The notes under the pieces: model-generated
Told to the model about the DNA's origin: nothing
The model's database searches: none
What the model saw: the letters and a program-made list of their open reading frames with translations, nothing else
Shown here: piece after piece, positions 8,395 to 18,814 of the stretch
How positions within the stretch are numbered: position 1 is the first letter of the stretch
Layout of the letters: each line of letters begins with the position of its first letter
Program-made: the position numbers and the translations under genes
Assembly: GCF_023023025.1 (NCBI RefSeq)
Contig: NZ_CP095481.1
Location: 3,720,001-3,784,000, forward strand
Direction of reading: 5' to 3'
DNA: 64,000 nucleotides
Source: Amycolatopsis sp. WQ 127309
GTDB taxonomy: Bacteria > Actinomycetota > Actinomycetes > Mycobacteriales > Pseudonocardiaceae

Positions 8395-9393
8395 TCAGTT
8401 TGCGTGCAGCATCGCGTTCAGCTCGACGCCGGAGCCCGCCCGCGCCACGACCTCGACCGCGCCGGTGCCGGAGTTGCGCCGGAAGACCGCGTTCGAGACG
8501 CCGTTGAGCTCGCGGGCCTTGACGACCTTGCCGTCGACGAGGACCTTCGTACCCGCCGTGACGTATAGCCCGGCTTCGACGACCGTGTCGTCGCCCAGGG
8601 AGATGCCGATGCCGCCGTTCGCGCCGATCAGGCAGCGTTCGCCCAGCGAGATCGTCTCCTTGCCGCCGCCCGACAGCGTCCCCATGATCGACGCGCCGCC
8701 GCCGACGTCGGAGCCGTCGCCGACCACCACGCCGGCCGAGATCCGGCCCTCGACCATGGACGCGCCGAGCGTGCCGGCGTTGAAGTTGACGAAGCCCTCG
8801 TGCATCACGGTCGTGCCGCTCGCCAGGTGGGCGCCGAGGCGGACGCGGTCCGCGTCGCCGATCCGGACGCCCGCGGGCATGACGTAGTCGACCATGCGCG
8901 GGAACTTGTCGACGCTGTAGACGGTCACCGCGCCGCGCGCCCGCAGCCGCAGCCGGGTCGCCTCGAAGCCCTCGACCGGGCACGGGCCGTGGTTGGTCCA
9001 CACGACGTTCGCCAGCAGGCCGAACAGGCCGTCGAGGTTCTGACCGTGCGGGCGCACCAGCCGGTGCGAGAGCAGGTGCAGCCGCAGGTAGACGTCGTGG
9101 GTGCCGGCCGGCACGTCGGCCAGCTTGCCGATCGTGGTGCGGACGGCGACGACCTCGACCCCGCGGTCGGTGTCCGGGCCCAGCAGCGCCGCGGCGGCCT
9201 CGCCGAGCACCTCGGTGGCCTCTTCGACGCTCAAGACGTCGGTGCCGGAGGTGCTGGACGTGGCGGACGCGCCGGTCTCGGTCAGCTTGGGCTGCGGGTA
9301 CCAGGTGTCGAGGACCGTCCCGTCGGTCGCGACGGTGGCCAGCCCGACGCCGGTGGCGCCGGTCGTTTCGGGGTTCGGGGTCTGCTCGCTCAC
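8395..9393 (-). CDS. dapD: 2,3,4,5-tetrahydropyridine-2,6-dicarboxylate N-succinyltransferase
   Basis: The 332-residue enzyme succinylates tetrahydrodipicolinate using succinyl-CoA, the committed step of the succinylase route to diaminopimelate and lysine. The C-terminal half is a left-handed beta-helix with hexapeptide periodicity ([46 protein letters not shown], continuing [24 protein letters not shown]). Its size and form match the actinobacterial DapD. The GTG start is at 9393. A Ser/Thr-rich stretch ([16 protein letters not shown], about residues 41-56) is an insert-like linker. dapE is divergent 0.5 kb away, as in M. tuberculosis Rv1201c/Rv1202. Confidence 0.95.
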   Translation of the reverse strand: MSEQTPNPETTGATGVGLATVATDGTVLDTWYPQPKLTETGASATSSTSGTDVLSVEEATEVLGEAAAALLGPDTDRGVEVVAVRTTIGKLADVPAGTHDVYLRLHLLSHRLVRPHGQNLDGLFGLLANVVWTNHGPCPVEGFEATRLRLRARGAVTVYSVDKFPRMVDYVMPAGVRIGDADRVRLGAHLASGTTVMHEGFVNFNAGTLGASMVEGRISAGVVVGDGSDVGGGASIMGTLSGGGKETISLGERCLIGANGGIGISLGDDTVVEAGLYVTAGTKVLVDGKVVKARELNGVSNAVFRRNSGTGAVEVVARAGSGVELNAMLHAN

Positions 9394-9421
9394 GGCCCCA
9401 ACCGTAGTGGAGTGACCTGGG

Positions 9422-9850
9422 TCAACCCTCTGTGGGCCGGGCGTCGACCTGCTTCTTCAGCCCCGAAAGGGCGGCGGCGATGTCGACCAGCGCCTGCGTG
9501 CAGGGCCCGCCCGGGTCCGCGACCGTGGTGCAGCCGGTGCTCCGGAACACCCCGACGGCCCGTTCGAGCCCGGCCGCCTCGGTGACCAGCTGCGGGTCCT
9601 TGTCGCCGGCGCGCTTGCGGGCCGAGCCGGGGACGCTGCCGAGCTCCGTGACGTACTTCTCGCAGCCCTTCGGCAGCTGGGTCCGCGGGCTGGCGTAGCA
9701 CTGGTCGGCGGTCAGCGCGTCCAGCTTCGTCGGGAGCGCGTCCGGCCCGGGTTCGCCGCCCTGCTTGGGCGTCGGGCCGGCCTCGCTGCCACAGCCGGAC
9801 AGGAGCAGGACCAGCAACGCGCCGCCCACGGCGACCGGGAACCTAACCAC
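9422..9850 (-). CDS. Small secreted lipoprotein, function unknown
   Basis: The 142-residue product has a lipoprotein signal ([15 protein letters not shown], lipid-anchored Cys at 20) followed by a G/P-rich linker and a helical region with four cysteines ([24 protein letters not shown]). The cysteine spacing suggests two disulfides outside the membrane. I recognise no family. It lies upstream of dapD in the same direction, with 28 bases between, so it may share a transcript with dapD; a functional tie is not evident. Confidence 0.75.
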   Translation of the reverse strand: MVRFPVAVGGALLVLLLSGCGSEAGPTPKQGGEPGPDALPTKLDALTADQCYASPRTQLPKGCEKYVTELGSVPGSARKRAGDKDPQLVTEAAGLERAVGVFRSTGCTTVADPGGPCTQALVDIAAALSGLKKQVDARPTEG

Positions 9851-9885
9851 GCACCCACGGTAGCCCTGCCGGTAGCGTGCCGGTC

Positions 9886-10956
9886 ATGAGCCTCGACCTG
9901 CACGCCGACCCCGTCGACCTCACCGCCGCCCTGGTGGACGTGTTCAGCGTCTCCGGCAGCGAGGCCGAGCTCGCGACGCTGGTGCAGGACGCGCTGCTGA
10001 AGCAGGCGCCGCACCTCGAAGTCGTCCGCAACGGTGACGCCGTCCTGGCGCGGACCCACCTGGGCCGCGGCTCGCGGGTCGTGCTCGCCGGGCACCTGGA
10101 CACCGTGCCGGAGAACGGCAACCGGCCGTCACGGCGCGAGGGCAGCGGCGACGACGAGACCCTGCACGGCCTCGGCACGGTCGACATGAAGAGCGGTGAC
10201 GCGGTCTTCCTGCACCTCGCCGCGACGCTCCCGGAGCCGAAGCACGACATCACGTTCGTCTTCTACGACAACGAAGAGATCGAAGCGGTCAAGAACGGCC
10301 TCGGCCGGATCGAGCGCGAGCTGCCGGAGTGGCTGGCCGGGGACCTGGCGATCGTCGGCGAGCCGTCGAACGGCGTCATCGAGGCCGGCTGCCAGGGCAC
10401 CATGCGCGTCGAACTGCACTTCACCGGCACCCGCGCGCACACGGCGCGGGCGTGGATGGGGGAGAACGCGATCCACGCGCTCGCCGAGCCGCTGCGCCGG
10501 CTGGCCGAGTACGCGCCGCGGATCGTCGACATCGATGGGCTGACCTACCGCGAGGGCCTGCAGGCGACGGCGATCCGCGGCGGCGTCGCCGGGAACGTCG
10601 TGCCGGACGAAGCCGTCCTGACGGTGAACCATCGCTTCGCCCCGGACCGCGACCCGGCGGCGGCGGAGAAGCACCTGCGCGAGGTGTTCGCGGGCTTCGA
10701 ACTGTCCGTTGTGGACGTTTCGCCGGGCGCGCTGCCGGGCCTGTCCGCTCCGGCGGCGGCCGAGCTGGTCGCGGCGGCGGGCGGTCAGGCGGCGGCGAAG
10801 CTGGGCTGGACCGACGTCGCCCGCTTCGCGGCTCTGGGCATGCCGGCGGTGAACTTCGGCCCGGGCGACCCGACGCTGGCGCACACCCAGCAGGAGAACG
10901 TCCGCACGGCGGAGATCCGCCAGGTCGCCGACGTGCTGCGCAAGTTCCTGGGCTGA
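9886..10956 (+). CDS. dapE: Succinyl-diaminopimelate desuccinylase
   Basis: This 356-residue M20-family metallohydrolase removes succinate from N-succinyl-LL-diaminopimelate. The zinc-ligand blocks are visible: [10 protein letters not shown] (His), [15 protein letters not shown] (Asp), FYDNEEIEA (the Glu pair), and the C-terminal [15 protein letters not shown] (His). The ATG at 9886 lacks a ribosome site and has TAGCGT 7 bases upstream, a leaderless-type start; a GTG at 9877 is the alternative. It is divergent from the lipoprotein and dapD. Confidence 0.94.
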   Translation: MSLDLHADPVDLTAALVDVFSVSGSEAELATLVQDALLKQAPHLEVVRNGDAVLARTHLGRGSRVVLAGHLDTVPENGNRPSRREGSGDDETLHGLGTVDMKSGDAVFLHLAATLPEPKHDITFVFYDNEEIEAVKNGLGRIERELPEWLAGDLAIVGEPSNGVIEAGCQGTMRVELHFTGTRAHTARAWMGENAIHALAEPLRRLAEYAPRIVDIDGLTYREGLQATAIRGGVAGNVVPDEAVLTVNHRFAPDRDPAAAEKHLREVFAGFELSVVDVSPGALPGLSAPAAAELVAAAGGQAAAKLGWTDVARFAALGMPAVNFGPGDPTLAHTQQENVRTAEIRQVADVLRKFLG

Positions 10957-11076
10957 GTGTCGGGCGTCACACCCGAAGGCCCTGAACTGCGGTGAAGCTC
11001 TACAGTCGCGCGAGCTTGCAACCTTTCCCCGGTGCGAGCCGTATCCACTGGTGACACCGCCTGCTGGGGAGGACCC

Positions 11077-11889
11077 ATGCCGAAAACCGCCGCGAGACGG
11101 GCCGCGGCCGTCGCCGTGCTCGCCCTGGCGGTCGTCGGTGCCGTGACCGCCTGTGAAGGCCAGCCCGTCGCGGCGCCCGCGGCCGGGCCCGTGGTCATGG
11201 CCATCGCGGACGCGACGTCCGTGCCGCCCCCGCCCGCCGAACAGCCCGCGCGGCAGCCGCCACCGCAGCCCCAGGCGCAGACCGTCCTGATCACCTTCCC
11301 GCAGACCGGGTCGGGGCAGTGGATGTTCACCCCGGGCAGCGACCAGGTGGCCGGGACGCAAGGCCGGCTGATGCGGTACCGGATCGCGCTGGAGACCGAC
11401 ATCGACGGCGTCGGGCCCGCCGAGTTCGCCAAGGACATCCGGACGATCCTCGGCGACCCGCGCGGCTGGACCGCCGGCGGCGAGTGGCGGCTGCAGCAGG
11501 TCGGCCCGGACGACAGCGCCGACTTCACGATCTACCTGGCCACCCCGGCCAGCCGCGACCGGCTCTGCGGCGGCACCGCGGACGGCTACACGTCGTGCCG
11601 CAACGGCAGCAACGTCGTGCTCAACGTCGCCCGCTGGGCCAACGCCGTCCCGAACTACGGTGCCCCGCTCGCGTTGTACCGCCAGTACATGGTCACGCAC
11701 GAGACCGGGCACCGGCTGGGCCAGGGCCACGAACTGTGCCCCGGCACGGGAAAGCCGGCGCCGGTGATGGAGCAGCAGACGCTCGGCCTGCACGGCTGCG
11801 TCCCGAACCCCTGGCCCTTTCCGAACGGCCGCTCCTACTCCGGCCCCTCGGGCGAGTACAACGACCCCATCCCGGCCGGCGACTCCTGA
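11077..11889 (+). CDS. DUF3152 metzincin-like lipoprotein
   Basis: The 270-residue secreted lipoprotein has its Cys anchor at 26 (GAVTACEG), a Pro/Gln-rich linker (PPPPAEQPARQPPPQPQAQ), then a DUF3152 domain. The zinc motif HETGHRLGQGH (H208, E209, H212, H218) has the full HExxHxxGxxH form of metzincin proteases. CGGTADGYTSC and the C-terminal cysteine pair suggest disulfides. A protease role is inferred from the motif; DUF3152 proteins are mostly uncharacterised. GGGGAGGA directly upstream supports the ATG. It opens a run of secreted hydrolases. Confidence 0.85.
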   Translation: MPKTAARRAAAVAVLALAVVGAVTACEGQPVAAPAAGPVVMAIADATSVPPPPAEQPARQPPPQPQAQTVLITFPQTGSGQWMFTPGSDQVAGTQGRLMRYRIALETDIDGVGPAEFAKDIRTILGDPRGWTAGGEWRLQQVGPDDSADFTIYLATPASRDRLCGGTADGYTSCRNGSNVVLNVARWANAVPNYGAPLALYRQYMVTHETGHRLGQGHELCPGTGKPAPVMEQQTLGLHGCVPNPWPFPNGRSYSGPSGEYNDPIPAGDS

Positions 11890-11891
11890 AA

Positions 11892-11944
11892 GCCGTGAAG
11901 GCCTCCTTCCCGGCCATAAGCGCCGGTAAGGAGGCCTTCACGGC
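11892..11944. terminator. Bidirectional hairpin between DUF3152 gene and chitinase
   Basis: The 23-base arms (11892-11914 and 11922-11944) have one mismatch and a 7-base loop. The family core GTGAAGGCCTCCTT is present. It lies between two convergent stop codons. Confidence 0.85.
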
Positions 11945-11950
11945 ATTGGA

Positions 11951-13003
11951 TCAGCGGCCCTGCAGGGACTTGACGTTGTTGCCGAACGTCCAGGCCTTCG
12001 AGCCGTCCCAGTTCAGGGACCACGTCATCAAGCCCTTCAGAGAAGGGATCGCGCGCCACGCCTGGGAAACCAGGCTCGTCGACATGTAGCCGCCGCCCGC
12101 GCCCGGCTGCGCGGGCAGGCCCGGGACCTGCTTGTCGTAGGGCACCTTGATCGTGGTGCCCTGGACGACCAGGCCCTGGTTGAGGCAGTTGGTCTGCGCG
12201 GTGAAGCCCTGGACCGTGCCGGCCTGGTACGAGTCGCCGGCGCAGCCGTACATCGAGCCGTTGTAGTACTGCATGTTCAGCCACCACAGGCGGCCGTTGT
12301 CCGCGTACTTCTTGACGATCGGCAGGTACGCGCCCCAGATCGAGCCGTACGTGATGCTGCCGCCGGTCACGTAAGCGGTCTCCGGCGCCATCGTCAGCCC
12401 GAAGTTCGACGGCATCTGCGCGAGCACGCCGTCGATGATGCGGATCAGGTTCGACTGCGACGCCGAGAGCGTCTTGATGTTGCCGCTGCCGGTGAGGCCG
12501 GTCTCGATGTCGATGTCGATGCCGTCGAAGTTGTACGCCTTCAGGATCGGCACGATCGTGGCGACGAACTTGTCGGCCACGGCGGACGACGAGAGGTCGA
12601 TCCCGGCGGCCGCGCCGCCGATGGACATCAGGAGCGTCGAGCCGGCGGCCTTGGCGGCGCACATCTCGGCGGGCGTGGAGACCTTGACGCCGGCGTCCAT
12701 CCCGTTCTCCCACAGCACCGTGCCGTCGGAGCGGATCACCGGGAACGCGGCGTTGATGACGTTGTAACCGTGCTGTGCGATGCGGCTGTCGGTGATGGGC
12801 ACCCAGCCCAGTCCGGGGTGGACGCCGTTCGCGGCGCCGTCCCAGTTCTCCCAATAGCCTTGCAGGACCTTGCCCGCGGGACGCGACTTCACCGCGCACG
12901 TGTCGGCCTGCACCGCCCCCTGCGCGGGGGCCGATACGAGCAGCGGGACAGCCAGCGCTGCCGCCAGAAGGGTTCCGAAAAAGCGGGTTCTCCGACCGGA
13001 CAT
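11951..13003 (-). CDS. Secreted GH18 chitinase
   Basis: The 350-residue protein has a signal peptide (RTRFFGTLLAAALAVPLLVS, cleavage near APAQGA) and one GH18 barrel. The catalytic strand reads FDGIDIDIETG, the DxxDxDxE motif with the acid Glu. LLMSIGGAAAG is the second conserved strand and MTWSLNWDG the last. It hydrolyses chitin outside the cell; no chitin-binding module is present. The ATG 13003 has GGGAG upstream; ATG 13015 is possible. A near-perfect DasR-type operator at 13087-13102 upstream suggests control by N-acetylglucosamine status. Confidence 0.93.
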   Translation of the reverse strand: MSGRRTRFFGTLLAAALAVPLLVSAPAQGAVQADTCAVKSRPAGKVLQGYWENWDGAANGVHPGLGWVPITDSRIAQHGYNVINAAFPVIRSDGTVLWENGMDAGVKVSTPAEMCAAKAAGSTLLMSIGGAAAGIDLSSSAVADKFVATIVPILKAYNFDGIDIDIETGLTGSGNIKTLSASQSNLIRIIDGVLAQMPSNFGLTMAPETAYVTGGSITYGSIWGAYLPIVKKYADNGRLWWLNMQYYNGSMYGCAGDSYQAGTVQGFTAQTNCLNQGLVVQGTTIKVPYDKQVPGLPAQPGAGGGYMSTSLVSQAWRAIPSLKGLMTWSLNWDGSKAWTFGNNVKSLQGR

Positions 13004-13086
13004 ACCGGCTCCCATCTTCGATGAAGCGAACGCGGCGTGTCCGCTCAAGATAGGTGCCGCCGGGAACCGCTGACTACCTACGATCG

Positions 13087-13102
13087 GGTGGTCTAGACAA
13101 AT
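13087..13102 (-). promoter_or_regulatory. DasR-responsive-element-like site upstream of chitinase
   Basis: GGTGGTCTAGACAAAT compares with the known dre core TGGTCTAGACCA, matching 11 of the 12 core positions. It sits about 85 bases upstream of the chitinase start, next to a TAGGTA-like -10 on the minus strand. DasR is the GntR-family repressor of chitin and GlcNAc genes in streptomycetes. Confidence 0.7.
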
Positions 13103-13103
13103 T

Positions 13104-13142
13104 ACCGGGGGTGGCACTTCACGTGAAAGTGCCACCCCCGGT
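13104..13142. terminator. Perfect 16-bp hairpin after the M28 peptidase gene
   Basis: ACCGGGGGTGGCACTT (13104-13119) pairs perfectly with 13127-13142 around a 7-base loop. It lies 11 bases after the M28 stop and directly next to the chitinase operator. Confidence 0.85.
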
Positions 13143-13153
13143 CGTTCCGAGGG

Positions 13154-14848
<1,695 letters not shown>

Positions 14849-14856
14849 ACTTGGGA

Positions 14857-17121
14857 CTAGACGGTCAACGTCCAGGAGGACAGGTAACCGGTGTCGGCCG
14901 GGCCGACGTCGCGGATCTGGAGCTTCCACGCACCGTTCCCGGCCTCCGAGGAGGCGTTGACGGTGTAGGTCGTGTTGATGTTGGGCGTCGAGGAGGAGCT
15001 GGAGTTCTTCAGCCGGTACGACGAGCCGTCCGGCGCGACGAGGTCGAGCACCAGGTCACCGCTGTAGGTGTGGGTGATGTGCACCTCGACCTTGGTGGTC
15101 GACGACGCGTTGCGCGCGCAGCCGGCCACGGTGCTGGTGCTGCTGACCGCGGCACCCGGGTAGTCCGGGATGTTCAGCCGGGTCCCGTTGGTCACCGGCG
15201 CGCACGACCCGGTGGTACCGACGGTGAGCGAGAACGAAGCCGTGTGGTCGGTGCTGGCCCCGTCCGCGGTGATGGTGATCGGGAAGCTGCCGGTCGGCGT
15301 CGACGACGTCGTCGCGATGGTCAGCGTCGAGGAACCGCCCGACTGGACGGTGGCCGGGCTGAACGACGCCGTCGCGCCGGCGGGCAGGCCGGAGGCGGAC
15401 AGCGTGATCGACTGCGCCGCGCCGGAGGTGATCGCGGTGCTGACGGTCGTGGTGGCCGAACCGCCCGGCTGCACGGAACCCGAAGCCGGGTTCAGCGCGA
15501 CGGAGAAGTCCGGCCCGCCGCCGGTGCACGAGGCCGGCTCACCGGTCGCGGCGGTGACGGAGACGGCGTCCCACGCGGCCTTGGTGGTGTTGTACTCGGT
15601 GCAGCTGCCCGGGTAGAGCGCGATCGCCGCTTCGAGGGTCGCCTTGCGGGCGGCCTTGTGGTTCCACGACGACGTCTTCTTCAGCAGGCCGTTGTAGAAG
15701 ATCTTGCCGGCCTTCTGGATGCCGAGCCCGGTGACCGACGAGCTGTTGCAGGTCGGGCTGTTCGGCTTGCCGCCACCGGGCGCGGAGCCCTCGGCGAGCA
15801 GGTAGAACCAGTGGTTCTGCGGGCCGGCCGCCGCGTGCACCTCGGTGCTCGGGATCGACGACGAGTAGCAGTTCGGGTCGCCGACCAGCGACGGCTGGTA
15901 CATGTAGCGGATCGGGCCCTGACCGACCAGGTTGACGCCTTCGCCGACCTGGTAGTCCGGGACGTCCTTCGGGTTGTTGGCGTAGGCCTCGGTCAGCGCG
16001 CCGAAGATGTCACCGGTCGACTCGTTCATCCCGCCGTTCTCGTTGCCGGAACCGGCACCGCCCGGGGTGAACTGGAAGATGCCGTGGCCGAACTCGTGGC
16101 CGACGACGTCCATCGAGGTGGCCTGGCGCTGGTTATCCTGCGAGTGCCCGAAGTGGGTCGAGGAGCCGTTCCAGTAGGCGTTGACGTCGGCGAGGCCGAC
16201 GGACGCCGGGTAGCCGGTGCCGCTGCCGTTGATGCCGTTGCGGCCCAGCCACTCGCTGAGCATCTTCCACTCGGTCTGGACGCTGTAGAGGACGTCGACG
16301 CAGCCGGTTTCGAGGTCCGTGCCGGTGCCGTTGCCCCACGCGTTGTCGGGGCCGCTGTAGACCGAACCGCCCTCGCGGCCGCAGCTGATGCCGGTGCGGC
16401 CCGGGTCGCGCATCGTGTAGGTGCTGCCGGACTGCGTGGTGTCGATCGAGACGTTGCCGACGTAGTAGCTGTTGCCGGTGCCGGCGACGTTCACCGTGCC
16501 CGGCTGAGCCTGGCTCTTCGCGCCGGAGGAGAACGTCTTGACGTCGTCCCGCTTGTCGAGGACCGCGCCGGTGGCGGCGTCGACGAACACGTGCAGGTTG
16601 CTCGGCGCGCTCGCGGTGCGCCCGGCGACGACGACCTCGTAGGCCAGCTTCGGCGTCGCCCCGGCCAGCACGACCTTCTCCGGCGTGCTCACACTGTCCA
16701 CAGTGGCCAGCTGGGCGCGCGCGGTGGCGGCGGCCTTGGCGGCGTCGAGCCCGGCCTGGGTCCCGACGGTGATCGCCGCGGTCTCGGCCGCGCTGGTGCC
16801 GCGGACGCGCCCGGCGCCGTCGGCCACGACCACCGCGTCCCCGCCCACGACCCGCAGGCCCTGGTAGGTCCGCTGGTAGGCGCCGTAGAAGAGGCCGCCG
16901 CCACCGGCGGTCAGGCCGACGCGCCGGAACGCCTCGGCCGGGCCGCGCTTGAGGGCGTCGAGGCCGCTCGCGGCGGCCTGGTCGGCGGCCCGGGCGGCGG
17001 CCGCTTCGGGAGCGGCGGGTTGTGCTTGCTGCGCCGCGTTCGCCGGGGTCACCGGCAAAGCGAGCGTCATGGCGAGCCCGGCGGCGGCCGCCAAGCCCGT
17101 TCTGAACCCACGATGGGTCAT
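14857..17121 (-). CDS. Secreted M4 (thermolysin-like) metalloprotease with Ig-like and P domains
   Basis: The 754-residue pre-pro-protein has a signal peptide (FRTGLAAAAGLAMTLALPVT), an FTP/PepSY propeptide (to about 220), an M4 catalytic domain with HEFGH (H342, E343, H346) and the third-ligand helix NGGMNESTGDIFGALTE, then an Ig-like module and a C-terminal P domain ending SSWTLTV. Six or more cysteines suit a disulfide-bonded extracellular enzyme. The ATG at 17121 has GGAAGGAAAA upstream. Its promoter shares sequence and spacing with that of the paralogue at 18815-20887. It follows the XRE-TPR gene in the same direction. Confidence 0.94.
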   Translation of the reverse strand: MTHRGFRTGLAAAAGLAMTLALPVTPANAAQQAQPAAPEAAAARAADQAAASGLDALKRGPAEAFRRVGLTAGGGGLFYGAYQRTYQGLRVVGGDAVVVADGAGRVRGTSAAETAAITVGTQAGLDAAKAAATARAQLATVDSVSTPEKVVLAGATPKLAYEVVVAGRTASAPSNLHVFVDAATGAVLDKRDDVKTFSSGAKSQAQPGTVNVAGTGNSYYVGNVSIDTTQSGSTYTMRDPGRTGISCGREGGSVYSGPDNAWGNGTGTDLETGCVDVLYSVQTEWKMLSEWLGRNGINGSGTGYPASVGLADVNAYWNGSSTHFGHSQDNQRQATSMDVVGHEFGHGIFQFTPGGAGSGNENGGMNESTGDIFGALTEAYANNPKDVPDYQVGEGVNLVGQGPIRYMYQPSLVGDPNCYSSSIPSTEVHAAAGPQNHWFYLLAEGSAPGGGKPNSPTCNSSSVTGLGIQKAGKIFYNGLLKKTSSWNHKAARKATLEAAIALYPGSCTEYNTTKAAWDAVSVTAATGEPASCTGGGPDFSVALNPASGSVQPGGSATTTVSTAITSGAAQSITLSASGLPAGATASFSPATVQSGGSSTLTIATTSSTPTGSFPITITADGASTDHTASFSLTVGTTGSCAPVTNGTRLNIPDYPGAAVSSTSTVAGCARNASSTTKVEVHITHTYSGDLVLDLVAPDGSSYRLKNSSSSSTPNINTTYTVNASSEAGNGAWKLQIRDVGPADTGYLSSWTLTV

Positions 17122-17231
17122 CGAGGTTTTCCTTCCATGCAGGCACGACGGTTCGCCCGGGCACGCGAAACAGGGCGACCGGATCAGGGGGTACGGGGAA
17201 CGTGTCCGGGGGCCTAACTGCAGGTATGCGT

Positions 17232-17285
17232 CCGGACGCATCCGAGTAAAGGATCAGGGGCCGGGGGCGTCAATGGGCCGAACGG
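17232..17285 (-). promoter_or_regulatory. Promoter of the first M4 protease, shared with its paralogue
   Basis: On the minus strand, TTGACG (17268-17273) and TTTACT (17245-17250) are separated by 17 bases. The flanks CCGTTCGGCCCA upstream and CGGATGCGTCCGG downstream are identical in the second M4 gene. The downstream flank holds an inverted repeat CGGA-N4-TCCG at the presumed transcription start, a likely operator. Confidence 0.75.
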
Positions 17286-17392
17286 ACCAACGGCACGTTC
17301 CGGATTCATGGGTCAATTCGTACAAACCCGCCTGCAACTGGGGATTCTTCCCGGCGGGTGCCCCGGAACGACTTTCGTAGGGATTGTCCCGG

Positions 17393-17418
17393 ACACCATC
17401 CGAACGCCGGATGGGTGT
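17393..17418 (-). terminator. Hairpin after the first XRE-TPR gene
   Basis: ACACCATCCG (17393-17402) pairs with CGGATGGGTGT (17408-17418) with one mismatch or bulge around AACGC. It lies 40 bases beyond the regulator's stop codon. Confidence 0.6.
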
Positions 17419-17457
17419 CGATCACCGAGAATCGTTAGTATTGCTCAGGAATCGTGC

Positions 17458-18732
17458 TCAGTCGGTTTCCGCGCCCAGCGCGATCAGGCCGTCGCGCAGC
17501 ACGTCGGCCGCTTCTTCCTGACGGCCGGTCTCGCCGAGGAGTTCGCTGAGCGGACGCAACGCGCGCACGAGGACCCCGCGCGCCCCGAGCCCGGTGGCCA
17601 GCTCGACCGCCGCCCGCAGGTCTTCGGCCGCGCGCCGCTCGTCACCCCGCGCTCGCGCGAGGGAACCCAGCTGCAGCCGCAGCTCCGCCGCCAGCGCCGT
17701 GCCCGCCACGACGGCCGGGCGGATCTGGTCCAGCAACGCGGCCGCCGTCTCCAGCCGGCCCGCGGCCAGGTACTCCCCGGCCAGCTCGACCGTGATCGCC
17801 GGGACGTCGTCCGGCCACGCCGTCTCCCGCGCCGCGCCGAGGTCGGCCAGCGCACCGTCGACGTCACCCGCCCGGCCGCGGACCCGGGCGCGCGCCAGCA
17901 GGCAGTGCGCCATCGCCGGGTGCAGCGCCCGCTCCTGCATCAGGTCGTAGGCCGCGGCGATCGACGCCGCCGCGTCGGCGAACCGGTCCGCGGCCAGGTG
18001 GCTGCGGCACACCTCGACGTGACTGCGGGTCAGCTCGGCCAGTACCGCCGGCCCGCCCCGGGTGAGGCGCAGCGCCGCGTCGGCGTACTCCGAAGCCCGC
18101 TCCAGATCGCCTTGACGCAGGTGCCGCTCGGCCAGGCAGGCCCGCAACGTCAGCAGCATCGACGGCTGCGGGTAGCCGTCGCGCAGCAGCTCCGCGTGGC
18201 AGGTTTCCAGCAGGTGCAGCGAATACTGCGCCTCGCCCCAGTCGCTGAGCACGGCCGCGCGCAGCGGCGCCACCATCGCCCGCACCGGCGGCGGCTCGCT
18301 CGCCAGCGCGGTCTCGGCCTCCGCGACGTACTTCGTGCGCGTCTCGCCGCGGGAGTAGCCGGCCAGCCACAGCAGCGCGATGCCTTCCTGCCGCGGCCGT
18401 TCGAGGCGTTCGGCGCGCCGCCGGAGCCGCTGCATCCGCGGCGTCGCGCGGCGGGCGTCACCGAGCAGGAACCGTTCCGCCGTCTCGATGAGCTCGATGT
18501 CCAGCTCGAGCAGCTCACGCGGGGAGCTGCCGCCGAGGAGCTCGTCGGGCTCGATCCCGAGCTGCTGCGCGAAGAACCGCAGTGCGTCACCCGACGGTGT
18601 CCGCGCGCCCGTCTCGACCGACGAGACGTACGCCGCGGAGTACTGCGGTCCGGCGAGCTGCCGCTGGGTGAGCCCGCGCTCGGTGCGCAGTTCACGCAGG
18701 CGCTCGCCGACGGTCTCGCCGCTCACGCTCAC
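17458..18732 (-). CDS. XRE-family regulator with TPR-like C-terminal domain (first copy)
   Basis: The 424-residue protein has an N-terminal Cro/CI helix-turn-helix (ERLRELRTERGLTQRQLAGPQYSAAYVSSVETGARTPSGDALRFFAQQLG, about 8-58). About 330 residues of TPR-type helical repeats follow (DLERASEYADAALRL, GRLETAAALLDQI, GDERRAAEDLRAAVEL). This architecture is common in actinobacterial regulators that sense peptides or partner proteins through the TPR part. The GTG 18732 is preceded by GGAAAGG. It lies between two M4 protease genes that share a promoter, so it is a candidate regulator of both. A second regulator of the same architecture sits at 21417-22709. Confidence 0.9.
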   Translation of the reverse strand: MSVSGETVGERLRELRTERGLTQRQLAGPQYSAAYVSSVETGARTPSGDALRFFAQQLGIEPDELLGGSSPRELLELDIELIETAERFLLGDARRATPRMQRLRRRAERLERPRQEGIALLWLAGYSRGETRTKYVAEAETALASEPPPVRAMVAPLRAAVLSDWGEAQYSLHLLETCHAELLRDGYPQPSMLLTLRACLAERHLRQGDLERASEYADAALRLTRGGPAVLAELTRSHVEVCRSHLAADRFADAAASIAAAYDLMQERALHPAMAHCLLARARVRGRAGDVDGALADLGAARETAWPDDVPAITVELAGEYLAAGRLETAAALLDQIRPAVVAGTALAAELRLQLGSLARARGDERRAAEDLRAAVELATGLGARGVLVRALRPLSELLGETGRQEEAADVLRDGLIALGAETD

Positions 18733-18814
18733 GCGGTTCGCCTTTCCACTGGTACAGGATATGCCCGGAAGCCGCGCGGCGGCGGGGGAGTCACCCGCCG
18801 CCGCGCGGCGGGTA

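Larger units (their letters stand above)
17122..17457. other. Intergenic region: M4 promoter and XRE terminator
   Basis: This 336-bp gap holds no credible gene. It contains the M4 promoter (17232-17285), an ACTTTCGTAGG block (17371-17381) that recurs about the same distance upstream of the second M4 promoter (21114-21124), and the regulator's terminator hairpin (17393-17418). Confidence 0.7.
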
